Positions 51,920-61,183 are shown, counted from the first letter of the stretch. The stretch: 64,000 nucleotides of DNA from JANQMX01 sp965247175 (GCA_965247175.1 OZ252006.1:2046001-2110000), one strand, 5' to 3'. Program-made: numbers and translations. The notes: generated by a model not told the origin, from the letters alone.

Positions 51920-54793
51920 CTATGCCAGCTCGATGCGGCAAAGGGTCGACTTGGTCTCCTGCATTTGGGTGACCGAATCGTAGCCGTAGGTCTGGGCTGT
52001 GTTTGTCGCCTCGCCGAGGACGTAGGGGTCTGCACCCTTCGGGTACTTTGCCCTCTGGTCCTCGCCTTGCCAGTGCCCGCCGAAGTGGAAGGGCATGAAG
52101 GCGACGCCACGATCAACCCGTTCGGTGATCAAAGACTTGACCTTGACCTTGGCGCCTTCCGGGCCGTGCACCCAAACCATCACGCCATCACGGATGCCCA
52201 GGTTGTTCGCGTCGAACGGATTGATCTCGACGAACATGTCCTGCTGCAGCTCCGCGAGCCAGGGGTTGGAGCGAGTCTCGTCGCCGCCACCTTCGTACTC
52301 GACAAGCCGTCCGGACGTCAGAACGATCGGGAAGTCCTTAGAGAAATCGTTCTGCTGGATCGACTTGTAGAGAACCGGGAGGCGGTGCATCCGGCGATCC
52401 TCGTAGGTCGGGTAGTCCTCGACCAAGTCGCGACGCGGGGTGTAGAGCGGCTCGCGGTGAACAGGCACCGGATCCGGGAAGTTCCACACCACACAGCGAG
52501 CCTTGGCGTTGCCGAAGGGCGCGCAACCGTGCTTGATCGCGACCCGCTGGATGCCGCCCGAAAGGTCGGTCTTCCAGTTGGTCTTGTCACCGGCCACGGC
52601 CTCGATGGCCTTGCGCTCGTCGTCGGTCAGCTCACCATCCCAGCCGAGTTCTTTGAGCATGGCCATGGTGAACTCCGGATACCCGTCCTGGATCTCCGAG
52701 TCGACCGGATAGCTGCCCTCGGCCAGGAGATTGTCCCCGTCCCGCTCGACGCCGAAGCGCGCACGGAAGCAGAGACCACCTTCGGCCACCGGCTTCGAGG
52801 TATCGTACAGCAGCGGCGTGCCGGGATGGTTCATCTCGGCAGTGCCCCAGCAAGGCCACGGCAGGCCGTAGAAGTCCCCGTCAGCCGGTCCACCCCGCGC
52901 CTGCAGGGTGGTCCGATCGAAGGTCTTCTGGTTGGCCATGTGCAGCTTGAGACGCTCAGGCGACTGGCCGGTGTAGCCGATCGTCCACATGCCCTTGTTG
53001 ATCTCCCGCAGCGTGTCCTCGATGGAAGGCACGGTGCCGTTGACCGGGATGTGTTTGAACATCTCGTCGGCGAAGCCGAACTTCTGGGCCAAGAGATAGA
53101 CGATCTCGTGGTCCGTCTTCGACTCGAACAGCGGCTCGATAATCGCTTCACGCCACTGCAGCGAGCGGTTCGAGGCCGTGACAGAGCCATAGGTCTCAAA
53201 CTGTGTTGCTGCCGGCAGGAGATAGACGCCGTCGGTCCGGTCGTGCATCACCGCCGTCATGGTCGGGAAGGGATCGATCACGACGAGCATATCAAGATTG
53301 CTCATCGCTTTCTTCATGTCCGGCAGACGAGTCTGCGAGTTCGGGGCGTGGCCCCAGAACACCATGGCCCGCAGACTATCCGGCTGATCGATGTTCTCCT
53401 TGGCTTCAAGAGCCAAGTCGAACCAGCGGGAGACCGGAACACCGGCCTTCTCCATCAGGTCCTTGGAGTGGAACTGGCCGACCAGATAGTCGTGCTCGAC
53501 ATCCCAGACGCGAGCCCAGTGCTTCCACGAGCCGGTCTTGAGGCCGTAGTAGCCTGGCAAGGTGTGGCACAGCACGCCGAGGTCGGTCGCGCCCTGCACG
53601 TTGTCGTGGCCGCGGAAGATGTTGGTGCCGCCGCCCGACGTGCCGATCACGCCAAGGGCCAGGCCCAACACGCAGTAGGCGCGCGTGTTGTTGTTGCCGT
53701 TGGTGTGCTGCGTGCCGCCCATGCACCAAATGATGGTGAAGGGGCGGTTGTTGGCCAGCGTGCGGGCAACCCGCTTGAGCTGAGAGCCCGGCACGCCGGT
53801 GACGCGCTCGGTCTCTTCCGGAGTCCACTTGGCCACCTCGGCCTTGATCTGGTCCATGCCCCAGACGCGTTCTTTGATGTACTGCCGGTCTTCCCAGCCG
53901 TTATCAAAGATGTGCCAGAGGATACCCCAGATCAGTCCGACGTCGGTGCCAGGGCGGAAACGGACATACTCATCCGCGTGAGCCGCGGTGCGCGTGAAGC
54001 GCGGGTCGCAAACGATGAACGGCGCGTTGTTCTGCTCTTTCGCCTTCAGGAGGTGAAGCAGCGAAACTGGATGCGCCTCGGCGGGATTGCCGCCGATGAG
54101 GAAGATCGCGCGCGAATTGTGGATGTCATTGTAGGAGTTCGTCATCGCGCCGTAGCCCCAGGTGTTGGCAACACCTGCGACCGTGGTGGAGTGACAAATC
54201 CGCGCCTGGTGATCGACGTTGTTCGTGCCCCAGAAGGCGGCGAACTTGCGGAACAGATAAGCCTGCTCGTTGTTGTGCTTGGCAGAGCCGAGCCAGTAGA
54301 CAGAGTCAGGACCGCTCGACTGGCGGATTTCCATCATCTTGTCGCCGATCTCGTTGATCGCCTGTTCCCAGGAAATCTGCTGCCATTTGCCGTCGACCAG
54401 CTTGGTCGGGTGCTTCAGGCGGCGTTCGCCGTGCGCATGCTCGCGAACGGAGGCACCTTTGGCGCAGTGGGCGCCGAGGTTGAAGGGGCTGTCCCAGCCC
54501 GGCTCCTGGCCGGTCCAGACGCCATTCTGCACTTCGGCGATGACCGTACAGCCAACCGAACAGTGGGTGCAGACCGACTTCTTAAGAACCGTGCCGGCCT
54601 TGGCATCGGGCGCCGCAGCCTCCGCCTTCCGCACTCTCCCGAGCGACAGGGTTGACGCAGCGGCGATACCGCCGGCGGTCAGCCCGGAGCGTTTCAGGAA
54701 CGTACGGCGGTCAATCGCGCCGCCGGAAGCACCGGCAAGCGCTTTTGACAAACGGGGGCCAGTTGCAACCCCATTCGTCTTTCGTGTCAGCAT
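51920..54793 (-). CDS. fdhA: Periplasmic formate dehydrogenase catalytic subunit
   Basis: 957 residues. A Tat signal with twin arginines at 29-30 (RRTFLKRSG) exports the folded enzyme. The [4Fe-4S] set is C75, C78, C82, C110, and the Mo/W ligand is C200 in VDHQARICHSTT, so no selenocysteine is used. The bis-MGD domain continues with the NNNTRAYCVLGLALGVIG and GHDNVQGATDLGVL segments. It oxidises formate in the periplasm, passing electrons via FdhB and the cytochrome b subunit to quinone. GGAGAGG precedes the ATG. TorD, the small Tat protein and DUF3305/3306 genes lie just upstream. Confidence 0.95.
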   Translation of the reverse strand: MLTRKTNGVATGPRLSKALAGASGGAIDRRTFLKRSGLTAGGIAAASTLSLGRVRKAEAAAPDAKAGTVLKKSVCTHCSVGCTVIAEVQNGVWTGQEPGWDSPFNLGAHCAKGASVREHAHGERRLKHPTKLVDGKWQQISWEQAINEIGDKMMEIRQSSGPDSVYWLGSAKHNNEQAYLFRKFAAFWGTNNVDHQARICHSTTVAGVANTWGYGAMTNSYNDIHNSRAIFLIGGNPAEAHPVSLLHLLKAKEQNNAPFIVCDPRFTRTAAHADEYVRFRPGTDVGLIWGILWHIFDNGWEDRQYIKERVWGMDQIKAEVAKWTPEETERVTGVPGSQLKRVARTLANNRPFTIIWCMGGTQHTNGNNNTRAYCVLGLALGVIGTSGGGTNIFRGHDNVQGATDLGVLCHTLPGYYGLKTGSWKHWARVWDVEHDYLVGQFHSKDLMEKAGVPVSRWFDLALEAKENIDQPDSLRAMVFWGHAPNSQTRLPDMKKAMSNLDMLVVIDPFPTMTAVMHDRTDGVYLLPAATQFETYGSVTASNRSLQWREAIIEPLFESKTDHEIVYLLAQKFGFADEMFKHIPVNGTVPSIEDTLREINKGMWTIGYTGQSPERLKLHMANQKTFDRTTLQARGGPADGDFYGLPWPCWGTAEMNHPGTPLLYDTSKPVAEGGLCFRARFGVERDGDNLLAEGSYPVDSEIQDGYPEFTMAMLKELGWDGELTDDERKAIEAVAGDKTNWKTDLSGGIQRVAIKHGCAPFGNAKARCVVWNFPDPVPVHREPLYTPRRDLVEDYPTYEDRRMHRLPVLYKSIQQNDFSKDFPIVLTSGRLVEYEGGGDETRSNPWLAELQQDMFVEINPFDANNLGIRDGVMVWVHGPEGAKVKVKSLITERVDRGVAFMPFHFGGHWQGEDQRAKYPKGADPYVLGEATNTAQTYGYDSVTQMQETKSTLCRIELA

Positions 54794-54852
54794 TGACCTC
54801 TCCTAATGAGTCATCCAACCGGCCCGAGGGCCGGCAACGAGCCAATCTGGCT

Positions 54853-55056
54853 CTAGAAACGCGCGAGTTCGTAGAACGTCTTCACGTGCGCGCTGTCCCG
54901 ATAGCCGGCCGAATTGTCCGACTTGGCCACTTCGACCGCTTCGCTGTCGCTGGCGACCATAGTCACCGCCGCAGCGCCTGCGGCTCCGAGGCCGAGACCC
55001 GCTTTCTTGAAGAAGTCCCGGCGAGCCAACGCCTGGTCTTCACTCTTCTTCATCAT
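54853..55056 (-). CDS. Small twin-arginine signal protein of formate dehydrogenase clusters
   Basis: 67 residues with a Tat-type start (ARRDFFKKAG), a hydrophobic stretch rich in Ala/Gly, and a short mature part ending YELARF. The conserved small Tat protein immediately preceding fdhA is standard in such clusters (formate dehydrogenase region Tat target, recall). The ATG at 55056 has AAGG 8 bp upstream. It lies 59 bp before fdhA. A role in FdhA maturation or assembly is inferred. Confidence 0.8.
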   Translation of the reverse strand: MMKKSEDQALARRDFFKKAGLGLGAAGAAAVTMVASDSEAVEVAKSDNSAGYRDSAHVKTFYELARF

Positions 55057-55145
55057 GCTCACCCTTTTCTGTGGTGAAACGTTGCCCGGCGGAATGCTGC
55101 CTAGTTGGGGTCCGCCACCCCTCCTTCTGTTGTTGCTCTTGGGCG

Positions 55146-55751
55146 CTAGGCCGCCAATTCGAAAGCCTGCCGCTCGATCTCCATAAACAGGCGACCGAGT
55201 GTGCCGGCTGGCATGTAAAAACGCGCTGCTTCCGCAGCCTCGAGGTCTTCGAAGAACCGAGGCGCCCAGCAACCGATGTGCGTCTGGAAAAAGTGCTTCT
55301 GCGTTTCGAGATCCTGCGGCTCGCCGAACGATCCGGAAATCAGACCGGCCATCATCTCGCACAGCGCAGCGATGTGATCTTCGGGTTCCTTGAGATCCTC
55401 CTCGCGGCGGATCCCGAGGCTCCACATGTCATCGCGCAGCTTGGCGAGCGGCTTCTCGTGCAGGAAACCTGTGAGGTAGTAGGAGGCGTAGGGCGTCAGC
55501 TCCGACCCACCGACGCCGATGAAGAGATCGAAGTACTCCTGCTGCAACTCCGCTTGGGACACGCCGGTCGCAGCGCGCGCCAACGCGCCGATCGCCTCGC
55601 CGATCTCGCTGTCGTCGCCCTGCAGGCCACTGACCAACTCAAGGGTCTTCGTGCTCGGCGCTTCACCCAAGAGCCGGGCAAACAGAAGATACCAATTGAC
55701 CCTCAGCTGGTCCTCATCGGTGATGCTGACACGCTCAGCAGCGACCACCAA
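55146..55751 (-). CDS. TorD/DmsD-family molecular chaperone
   Basis: 201 residues, all-helical TorD-type chaperone for Tat-exported molybdoenzymes: NWYLLFARLLGEAP near the start, YFDLFIGVGGSELTPYASYYLTGFLHEKPL in the middle with the family's E-L-x-P-Y signature, and EDHIAALCEMMAGLI. It would bind the FdhA signal peptide and guard cofactor insertion. It heads the transcribed group TorD, Tat peptide, FdhA, FdhB, FdhC. Confidence 0.9.
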   Translation of the reverse strand: MVVAAERVSITDEDQLRVNWYLLFARLLGEAPSTKTLELVSGLQGDDSEIGEAIGALARAATGVSQAELQQEYFDLFIGVGGSELTPYASYYLTGFLHEKPLAKLRDDMWSLGIRREEDLKEPEDHIAALCEMMAGLISGSFGEPQDLETQKHFFQTHIGCWAPRFFEDLEAAEAARFYMPAGTLGRLFMEIERQAFELAA

Positions 55752-56142
55752 ACTCTCCTCCCGAACTCGTTTTCTTCCAACTTATTAGCCAACGATTGGC
55801 CTTATATTCAGACCGTTACTTCGGCCCGTTCCGCCGCAAAAATCCTTATGTTTCAGATTCTTGCCGCTCTCTATAGAACGCCTGTAAGTGGGGGCTGTCA
55901 AGCAGAAGTGACCTTGGTAACCGCGATTGCTGCAACGCAACATGAACTCGCTCAGTTACTCAGCGGATGAAAGCAGCAATTTGTCTAAGTTCTTCTGCAA
56001 GAGCTTTGGCGATTACTCAATAATACACAATAACACAGCACTATGCACAAGTCATTGATTCTGATGACAGGGTCGCAGCAGGGCGGCGCTGGATGCCCTT
56101 GCGCAGCATCCAAAACATAGACTCCGGGAAAGCCGGAAGTGC
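55752..56142. other. AT-rich intergenic region upstream of the FDH operon
   Basis: 391 bp without a convincing gene, markedly AT-richer than the flanks. It should hold the promoter of the TorD-FdhABC unit. On the minus strand, TTGTGC followed after 17-19 bp by TGTATT/TATTAT (about 55990-56030) resembles a weak sigma-70 promoter; no good sigma-54 TGGCA-N-TTGC match was seen. Near 56090-56105 GGGC and GCCC segments could form a hairpin after the DUF3306 stop, without a T-tract. Confidence 0.4.
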
Positions 56143-56817
56143 TCAGGTCGAGAAGCGCTGCCAACGACGGGCCGCGGCTCGGCCGGCCGGCTGCGCCGGC
56201 ACCCGAACCTCCGCAAGAGCGGCCACCTCATCCTGCGCGCCGCTATCTTGCATCTCGGGCTCAAGAGACACCGCGATCTCTTCCGCATCTTCGGGCTCAG
56301 TCAAAGCCGCGGAAGCCGGTTGCGCATCACCGCTTTCACCAGCGGGATCCTGCGCCGGAGCCTCTTCGGATGGAGCTGCCGGTTTGTCGGCATTGGCCGT
56401 CTCAGCCGGGGTTTCTTCTTCCTCTGGAAACACAAAGCCGCGCCCGACCTGGTAGGCGGTTTTGAGATTGTCCACCACCGTGGCCGCATCGGTGTAGTCC
56501 AGATCGTACTCGTTCATTCCGTCGAGAAAACCGATGGCGGGATTGACCCGCCAAATCCGACGAAGAGCCCGCTGCCGCAGCGCCTGGGGAACACCTGGGC
56601 GGAGGAAGGGCTTGAAGTCGGCGCCGTGCTCCAGCTTGTCCGGGTCAGGAAGCGCGGCGATCTCTTCCTCGGTGGCGGGCCGATTGCGATCATCCAGCTC
56701 AGCCGGCTGATCCGATACGACTGCTTGTTCTGTTGCAATTGCTTCCGCCGCTTCGGCCTCGCGGATCTCGGCCTTGCGTCGCGCCCAACGTGAGAGGAAA
56801 CCGTCGTCCTCGCTCAC
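56143..56817 (-). CDS. DUF3306 domain-containing protein
   Basis: 224 residues from GTG 56817, overlapping the DUF3305 stop by 4 bp. The conserved N-terminal half contains DGFLSRWARRKAEIRE, FLRPGVPQALRQRALRRIWRV and NEYDLDYTD; the C-terminal half is a long acidic Ala/Glu/Pro-rich low-complexity tail ending in a basic segment. DUF3306 genes nearly always sit with DUF3305 in formate dehydrogenase clusters; function unknown, maturation suspected. Confidence 0.85.
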   Translation of the reverse strand: MSEDDGFLSRWARRKAEIREAEAAEAIATEQAVVSDQPAELDDRNRPATEEEIAALPDPDKLEHGADFKPFLRPGVPQALRQRALRRIWRVNPAIGFLDGMNEYDLDYTDAATVVDNLKTAYQVGRGFVFPEEEETPAETANADKPAAPSEEAPAQDPAGESGDAQPASAALTEPEDAEEIAVSLEPEMQDSGAQDEVAALAEVRVPAQPAGRAAARRWQRFST

Positions 56818-57374
56818 CCCTCGCGCCCTCTTCGCTTGCGATCGACCGGTGCCTGGCCGGCTCCGGCGAAGCCCATCTTTCGGGGATCGTGCGGCTTGCG
56901 TTTGCGTTTCACGAAGGGCTCGTCGACGTGGTTGCGATCGACGAAATCCTGGACGAAGGCGACGATCGCCGGCGGCATCACCACCGCCTCCACCAAATCG
57001 TCGCCGCTGTCGAGATAGTCCTGCGCCTCGTATGGGCAGGCCGTGGCTTGGATCGGCACCCACTCATGCTCGCTTTCCGCATCATCCCCGCTACGGAGGA
57101 TCACGAAGAGGCGCGGCGGGTGCTGGCTGAGATTGAGGCGATAGCCTTCCGTCTCCTTGCGGAAGAGCTCGACCGGCAAGGTGCCTGCATGGAAACGGGT
57201 CCAGCGATCGCCACTGCCGAGCACGCGCCAGGGGCCCGCGGGATCGAGCTCCGGGGCGCCGGGAATCACGTCGACCGGGCGCCATCGGTGGCTCGCCCAT
57301 CGATGCTCGATGGCTGCCTTTTCGAGAACGATGCCAAGCGGCAAGCTCTCACAGATCTTATCGGTGCCGGTCAC
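56814..57374 (-). CDS. DUF3305 domain-containing protein
   Basis: 186 residues from GTG 57374. Family marks: PLGIVLEKAAIEHRWASHRWRP at the start, the YRLNLSQHPPRLFVILR segment, and FVDRNHVDEPFVKRKRKPHD near the end. It is upstream of and overlapping DUF3306; both belong to the formate dehydrogenase accessory set with the TorD gene. No biochemical role is established. The start codon has only a weak ribosome site. Confidence 0.87.
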   Translation of the reverse strand: MTGTDKICESLPLGIVLEKAAIEHRWASHRWRPVDVIPGAPELDPAGPWRVLGSGDRWTRFHAGTLPVELFRKETEGYRLNLSQHPPRLFVILRSGDDAESEHEWVPIQATACPYEAQDYLDSGDDLVEAVVMPPAIVAFVQDFVDRNHVDEPFVKRKRKPHDPRKMGFAGAGQAPVDRKRRGREG

Positions 57375-57554
57375 CGCCTGAATTCTCTTCCAAGCCCGCG
57401 TAGAATGATTCTCCAGAGATGAGGGTGGGATTGCGGCGCGTCAAGCGGCGAGGTGATGAAGGGGTGCCCGAGGCCGCTGATGGAGCCGGCCTCGAGGACA
57501 CCGCAACCATGGCTTTTCCCAGTGCTGAAGAGCAGCGACAGCCGCCGAACGGCA

Positions 57555-57585
57555 TTCAACCCGCTGGTCCCATCGCCTATATAAT
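57555..57585 (+). promoter_or_regulatory. Promoter candidate for the DUF1523 gene
   Basis: TATAAT at 57580-57585 is a consensus -10 element in an otherwise GC-rich gap, 43 bp before the DUF1523 start. The best -35 is TTCAAC (57555-57560), weak and 19 bp away. Seen by eye only. Confidence 0.35.
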
Positions 57586-57628
57586 GCTGGTGTGAAACTC
57601 AGCGGCTAGAGCGGTAAGGGTAGCAAGC

Positions 57629-58285
57629 ATGGTTGGCCATATCATCGGATGGAGTCTCAGGGTCATCCCTTTGATTCTGGCCGTCTTGTTCCTGAACTAC
57701 TACCTGCCGAGCTACGACACCGTCTACATCGTCGGCACCGACGTGAAGCGCATGGACGTCGGCGCCGCTGGCGTTCCGCAGGAGGGTGTTTCCAACACGG
57801 CCGTCGGCATGACCCGCGACGTCCGCTTCATCAATGCGGTCTGGCCGGATGGACAGCCGCGGGTCTATCGCAACGAAGAGACCGGATGGGGCTTTCCCTG
57901 GTACTTCAAGTTCGACTCCGGAAACTTGCAGACCCTGGCCCAGCGCTACACCAGCACGGAGGAAACGCCGCGCTGGGTGGCGGTGAAGCACTACGGCTGG
58001 CGCATCGAGTTGATGTCCATGTTCCCCAACGCGGTCAGTCTGGAGCCCGCGGCAGGCCCGAACGACACGCCCTTCTCATGGCAACGTGCCATCGGCTTCT
58101 TGTTGTTCGGCCTGCTGGTGATCGCGCTTTGGCGGCTGTGGGTCTACTTCAAGCACGAGATCTGGCAGCCCTTCCTCGCCCGCCTCGAACTCGATCAGCG
58201 TTTCGAGAACGCCAGCACATGGTGGCAGCAGATCTGGCGCTGGCTGAAGGCCAGCTTCAGAGATCGCATCAATATAGCGCGCTAA
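57629..58285 (+). CDS. DUF1523 family membrane protein
   Basis: 218 residues, with a hydrophobic N-terminal span (GWSLRVIPLILAVLFLNYYLP), a periplasmic loop domain (YDTVYIVGTDVKRMD, ETGWGFPWYFKFDSGNLQT, RWVAVKHYGWRIELMSMFPNA) and a second span (AIGFLLFGLLVIALWRLWVYF). These segments identify DUF1523. Function unknown. It is convergent with the patatin gene, with a shared hairpin terminator between. Confidence 0.85.
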   Translation: MVGHIIGWSLRVIPLILAVLFLNYYLPSYDTVYIVGTDVKRMDVGAAGVPQEGVSNTAVGMTRDVRFINAVWPDGQPRVYRNEETGWGFPWYFKFDSGNLQTLAQRYTSTEETPRWVAVKHYGWRIELMSMFPNAVSLEPAAGPNDTPFSWQRAIGFLLFGLLVIALWRLWVYFKHEIWQPFLARLELDQRFENASTWWQQIWRWLKASFRDRINIAR

Positions 58286-58293
58286 ATCCCGGC

Positions 58294-58314
58294 TTTTCCT
58301 AAATAAAAGGAAAA
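58294..58314. terminator. Bidirectional terminator between convergent genes
   Basis: TTTTCCT (58294-58300) and AGGAAAA (58308-58314) form a 7-bp stem over an AT-rich loop. Each strand ends its stem in a run of four T, as expected for a bidirectional terminator between the DUF1523 and patatin stops. The stem is AT-rich and therefore weak. Confidence 0.5.
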
Positions 58315-58316
58315 CT

Positions 58317-59456
58317 CTAGAGGTACTTCTCGCGAATATCGACGCTGGACTCCCGGCCAACCTTGTCGAGTGAGCCAGCCAACCAGGCGTCGGCGTGGTG
58401 GCGGCCAAGGTCGCGCAGATGGGTCAGGAAGCGCCAGCTCGGCGTCATCTTGGTATGGACACCGAGGTCGCGCATCACCTCGTCCGCCTCGATCGAGTGG
58501 ATCAGCATGCGCTTCATGGCCCGACCGTGAAGCTGCTCGTCGTCGATCAACTGGGTCACGAAGGCGATCGCCCGCATCTCACGCATCAGCGATGAATTGA
58601 AGGAGATCTCGTTGATGCGATTGAGAATTGCCCCGGCTTCGGTCGGCACCTGTTCGCGATAGAGTGGATTGATGTGCACGATCACTACATCGCGCGACTC
58701 ACAATGGTAGATCAGAGGATAGATGGCCGGGTTGCCCATATAGCCACCGTCCCAATAGGCCTCCCCCTCCACCTCGACCGCATGAAACAGAAAGGGCAGG
58801 CAGCCGGATGCCATCACCGCATCAAGGGTCACTTCGTGATTGCGGAAAATCCGAACCTTTCCAGTGCGCACGTTAGTGGCGCTGATGAAGAGCTTGAGCT
58901 GGCAGGCCTCCCGCAATCGCTCGAAGTCTACGCTGGTCTCCAGTACCTGACGCAGCGGATTGATGTTGAGGGGATTGAACTGATAGGGCGACACCAGCCG
59001 GGTCATGATGTCGAAGAACATGAAGGCCGGTGAGGGAGCGCTGTAGTCGCTCGTCATCTCCTGCAACATCGTCGGCCGCAGAGGGCTGAAGTCGGCCGAC
59101 TCGCTGATCTGCTGCCAGAAACCCTCCAGTGATTCCTTGGCCGCGTCGCGACCGCCGACGGTCAATCCATGCGCGAGCACCGCTGCATTCATAGCGCCGG
59201 CCGATGTGGCCGAAACCCCTTCGAACGAAAGTTGCGGTTCCTCCAGCAAGCGATCGAGCACACCCCAGCCAAAAGCGCCATGGGCGCCCCCGCCCTGCAG
59301 CGCCAAGTTCACCGGCTTGCTGCCGTCGGCTGTCGCCTTTGGCGCGTTGCTTGGCTTCGCCTTCTGCGCGGTCGCTCCACGCTTCGCCGAGGTGCCTGCC
59401 TCAGCACTTCGTTTGCCGGAGGTGGCCCGGCGCCGCCCGCTCGTTTTCTCCGCCAC
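58317..59456 (-). CDS. Patatin-like phospholipase
   Basis: 379 residues from GTG 59456 with GGGA upstream; the open frame to 59744 is antisense to bdhA. After a basic, disordered 45-residue leader comes the oxyanion loop LALQGGGAHGAFGWGVLD, the nucleophile elbow SATSAGAMNAA (the first G of GxSxG is Ala here), and the catalytic Asp in WDGGYMGNPAIYP. It hydrolyses lipid esters, or may act in poly-3-hydroxybutyrate turnover given the bdhA neighbour (inference). Confidence 0.88.
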   Translation of the reverse strand: MAEKTSGRRRATSGKRSAEAGTSAKRGATAQKAKPSNAPKATADGSKPVNLALQGGGAHGAFGWGVLDRLLEEPQLSFEGVSATSAGAMNAAVLAHGLTVGGRDAAKESLEGFWQQISESADFSPLRPTMLQEMTSDYSAPSPAFMFFDIMTRLVSPYQFNPLNINPLRQVLETSVDFERLREACQLKLFISATNVRTGKVRIFRNHEVTLDAVMASGCLPFLFHAVEVEGEAYWDGGYMGNPAIYPLIYHCESRDVVIVHINPLYREQVPTEAGAILNRINEISFNSSLMREMRAIAFVTQLIDDEQLHGRAMKRMLIHSIEADEVMRDLGVHTKMTPSWRFLTHLRDLGRHHADAWLAGSLDKVGRESSVDIREKYL

Positions 59457-59466
59457 GCTTCGGTCC

Positions 59467-60255
59467 CTAGCGTGCCGTCCAGCCGCCGTCGACCGGCAGG
59501 GCGGCGCCGGTGATCGAACGCGCCTGGTCGGTGCAGAGGAAGACCGTGAAAGCGCCGAGCTCGTCGACACCGACGAACTCCTTGGTCGGCTGCGGCTCAA
59601 GCATGATCTTCTTGACCACATCCTCACGCGGGATGCCGTGCGCCTTGGCCTGCTCGCCGATCTGCTTTTCAACCAGCGGCGTGTGCACGTAGCCAGGGCA
59701 GATGGAGTTGGCCGTGACGCCGTACTCGCCGCACTCCAGTGCAACCACCTTGGTCATGCCGAGCACGCCGTGCTTGGCGGCGACGTAGGCGGATTTGAAG
59801 GGCGACGCGACGAGGCCGTGGGCCGAGGCGATATTGACGATGCGACCCCAGCGCCGCTCCTTCATCCCCGGGAGCACTGCCTTGGTGCCGTGGAAGACCG
59901 CCGAGAGGTTGAGCGCGATGATCGCATCCCATTTTTCGCGCGGGAACTCCTCGACCGGGGAGACGAACTGGATGCCGGCGTTGTTGACCAGGATGTCGAC
60001 AGGCCCGAGCTTTTGTTCAGCGTCCGCTACCATAGCGGCGACGGCATCCGGGTCCATCAGATTGGCATCCGAGTAGGCTACGTCGACCCCGTGGCGCTCG
60101 GCCAGGTCGCTCCGCGTCTTCTCAATCTCCGCAGCGTCCCCAAGCCCATTCAGCATGACTTTGGCCCCTGCTTCAGCGAGCGCCTCGGCAATGCCGAGGC
60201 CGATGCCGCTGGTCGACCCCGTCACAATGGCGACTTTGCCGGTAAGCTGTCCCAT
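59467..60255 (-). CDS. bdhA: 3-Hydroxybutyrate dehydrogenase
   Basis: 262 residues, SDR family, NAD-dependent interconversion of 3-hydroxybutyrate and acetoacetate in PHB and ketone-body use. The Rossmann motif is AIVTGSTSGIGLGIAEALAEA, NNAGIQFVSPVEEFP gives the binding region, and the catalytic YxxxK is in AYVAAKHGV. The HTPLVEKQIGEQAKAHGI block is the characteristic bdhA lid. It is 10 bp upstream of the patatin gene, so they are co-transcribed. Confidence 0.94.
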   Translation of the reverse strand: MGQLTGKVAIVTGSTSGIGLGIAEALAEAGAKVMLNGLGDAAEIEKTRSDLAERHGVDVAYSDANLMDPDAVAAMVADAEQKLGPVDILVNNAGIQFVSPVEEFPREKWDAIIALNLSAVFHGTKAVLPGMKERRWGRIVNIASAHGLVASPFKSAYVAAKHGVLGMTKVVALECGEYGVTANSICPGYVHTPLVEKQIGEQAKAHGIPREDVVKKIMLEPQPTKEFVGVDELGAFTVFLCTDQARSITGAALPVDGGWTAR

Positions 60256-60437
60256 TCCTAAGCTCCCTCACTCAGTCCGCATGGTCGCGTTGAACGCGCC
60301 GCATGTTGGACCGAACGGCCCATGCGACCGCAACGCTGCAATCTCGTATGGCAGGTTATGGAGGCTACGCAGCATTTTGCAATGCAGCATTCCATCTCGA
60401 CCCGCATGTCGCGGACGATTCTTTTATGACAATGGGC

Positions 60438-61073
60438 CTATCTGGCCGCGGCTGCGATCATCGTCTCGGCGGTGGCCAGGTCATCGGGACGGTTGGCATT
60501 GAAGAAGGGATCAATCGGTTCGTTCGGCCAATCCACTTCAGCCAGACGGTAGCGTGCGGTCCAAATGTCGACCTTGCGAATGTCGTCCTGCTGCATTGCC
60601 CGACGCAGGTCTTCTTCCAAAGCGACCGGCCAGAGGCCGCAGACCGGATGGGTACGCCCGCCGGACGTGGCGCAGGCAAGCTCGGCGCCCTGATCGTCCA
60701 GAGCGGCAACCAGACGCTCCACCAAGTCAGCTGGCAAGAAAGGCGCATCGGTCGGAGCGGTGACCACATGGCTGCAGTTCGGCGCGTTGGCTCTGGCCCA
60801 AGCCATCCCGCTCAGCACCCCCGCGAGCGGCCCAGCGAAGCCCTCGATCACGTCGGCGACGACCGGCAATGCGAAGCTGGAAAATCGGCTGGGATCGCCG
60901 TTCGCGTTGATCACCAGCGCATCCACCTGGGGACGCAGGCATGCGATCACATGCGCCAGGATTGGCTCCCCGGCCAAGAGGCGAAGGCACTTGTCACCAC
61001 CGCCCATGCGCCGCGCCAAGCCGCCCGCAAGCAGCACCCCACAAACACCATTTCCTGCTGTCGTCCCAGACAT
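60438..61073 (-). CDS. mobA: Molybdenum cofactor guanylyltransferase
   Basis: 211 residues from ATG 61073 (ATG 61085 is an alternative). MobA joins GMP to molybdopterin, making MGD for the DMSO-reductase family. The nucleotide-binding loop GVLLAGGLARRMGGGDK opens the protein; VITAPTDAP-like segment reads VVTAPTDAPFLPADL, followed by GRTHPVCGLWPV and FFNANRPDDL. It supplies cofactor for both formate dehydrogenases in this window. It is separate from them but close, which suits that role. Confidence 0.9.
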   Translation of the reverse strand: MSGTTAGNGVCGVLLAGGLARRMGGGDKCLRLLAGEPILAHVIACLRPQVDALVINANGDPSRFSSFALPVVADVIEGFAGPLAGVLSGMAWARANAPNCSHVVTAPTDAPFLPADLVERLVAALDDQGAELACATSGGRTHPVCGLWPVALEEDLRRAMQQDDIRKVDIWTARYRLAEVDWPNEPIDPFFNANRPDDLATAETMIAAAAR

Positions 61074-61158
61074 CGCTCTTCGCATCCCAATTAGGCTGCG
61101 GACTAGGTAGGAGCAGGGCTCGGCCGAGTCCAGCCAACCCGGGGCCGCGCAAAGCAAA

Positions 61159-61183
61159 GGGGCCGCAGCATAGCTGCGGCCCC
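61159..61183 (-). terminator. Rho-independent terminator of groEL
   Basis: GGGGCCGCAGC (61159-61169) pairs perfectly with GCTGCGGCCCC (61173-61183) over a 3-nt loop. On the minus strand the stem is followed by TTTGCTTTG, a T-rich run, 28 bp after the groEL stop. A good intrinsic terminator for groESL. Confidence 0.82.

Noticed and set aside
51965..54655. 896-codon open frame on the plus strand
   Set aside because: Antisense to fdhA; no recognisable domain, repetitive Val/Arg/Asp shadow composition.
44134..54793. Selenocysteine in the formate dehydrogenases
   Set aside because: Both catalytic subunits have a Cys codon at the Mo-ligand position (C377 and C200), with no in-frame TGA.
57371..57559. 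62-codon minus-strand ORF upstream of DUF3305
   Set aside because: No ribosome site or recognisable family; overlaps the DUF1523-side intergenic region and looks random.
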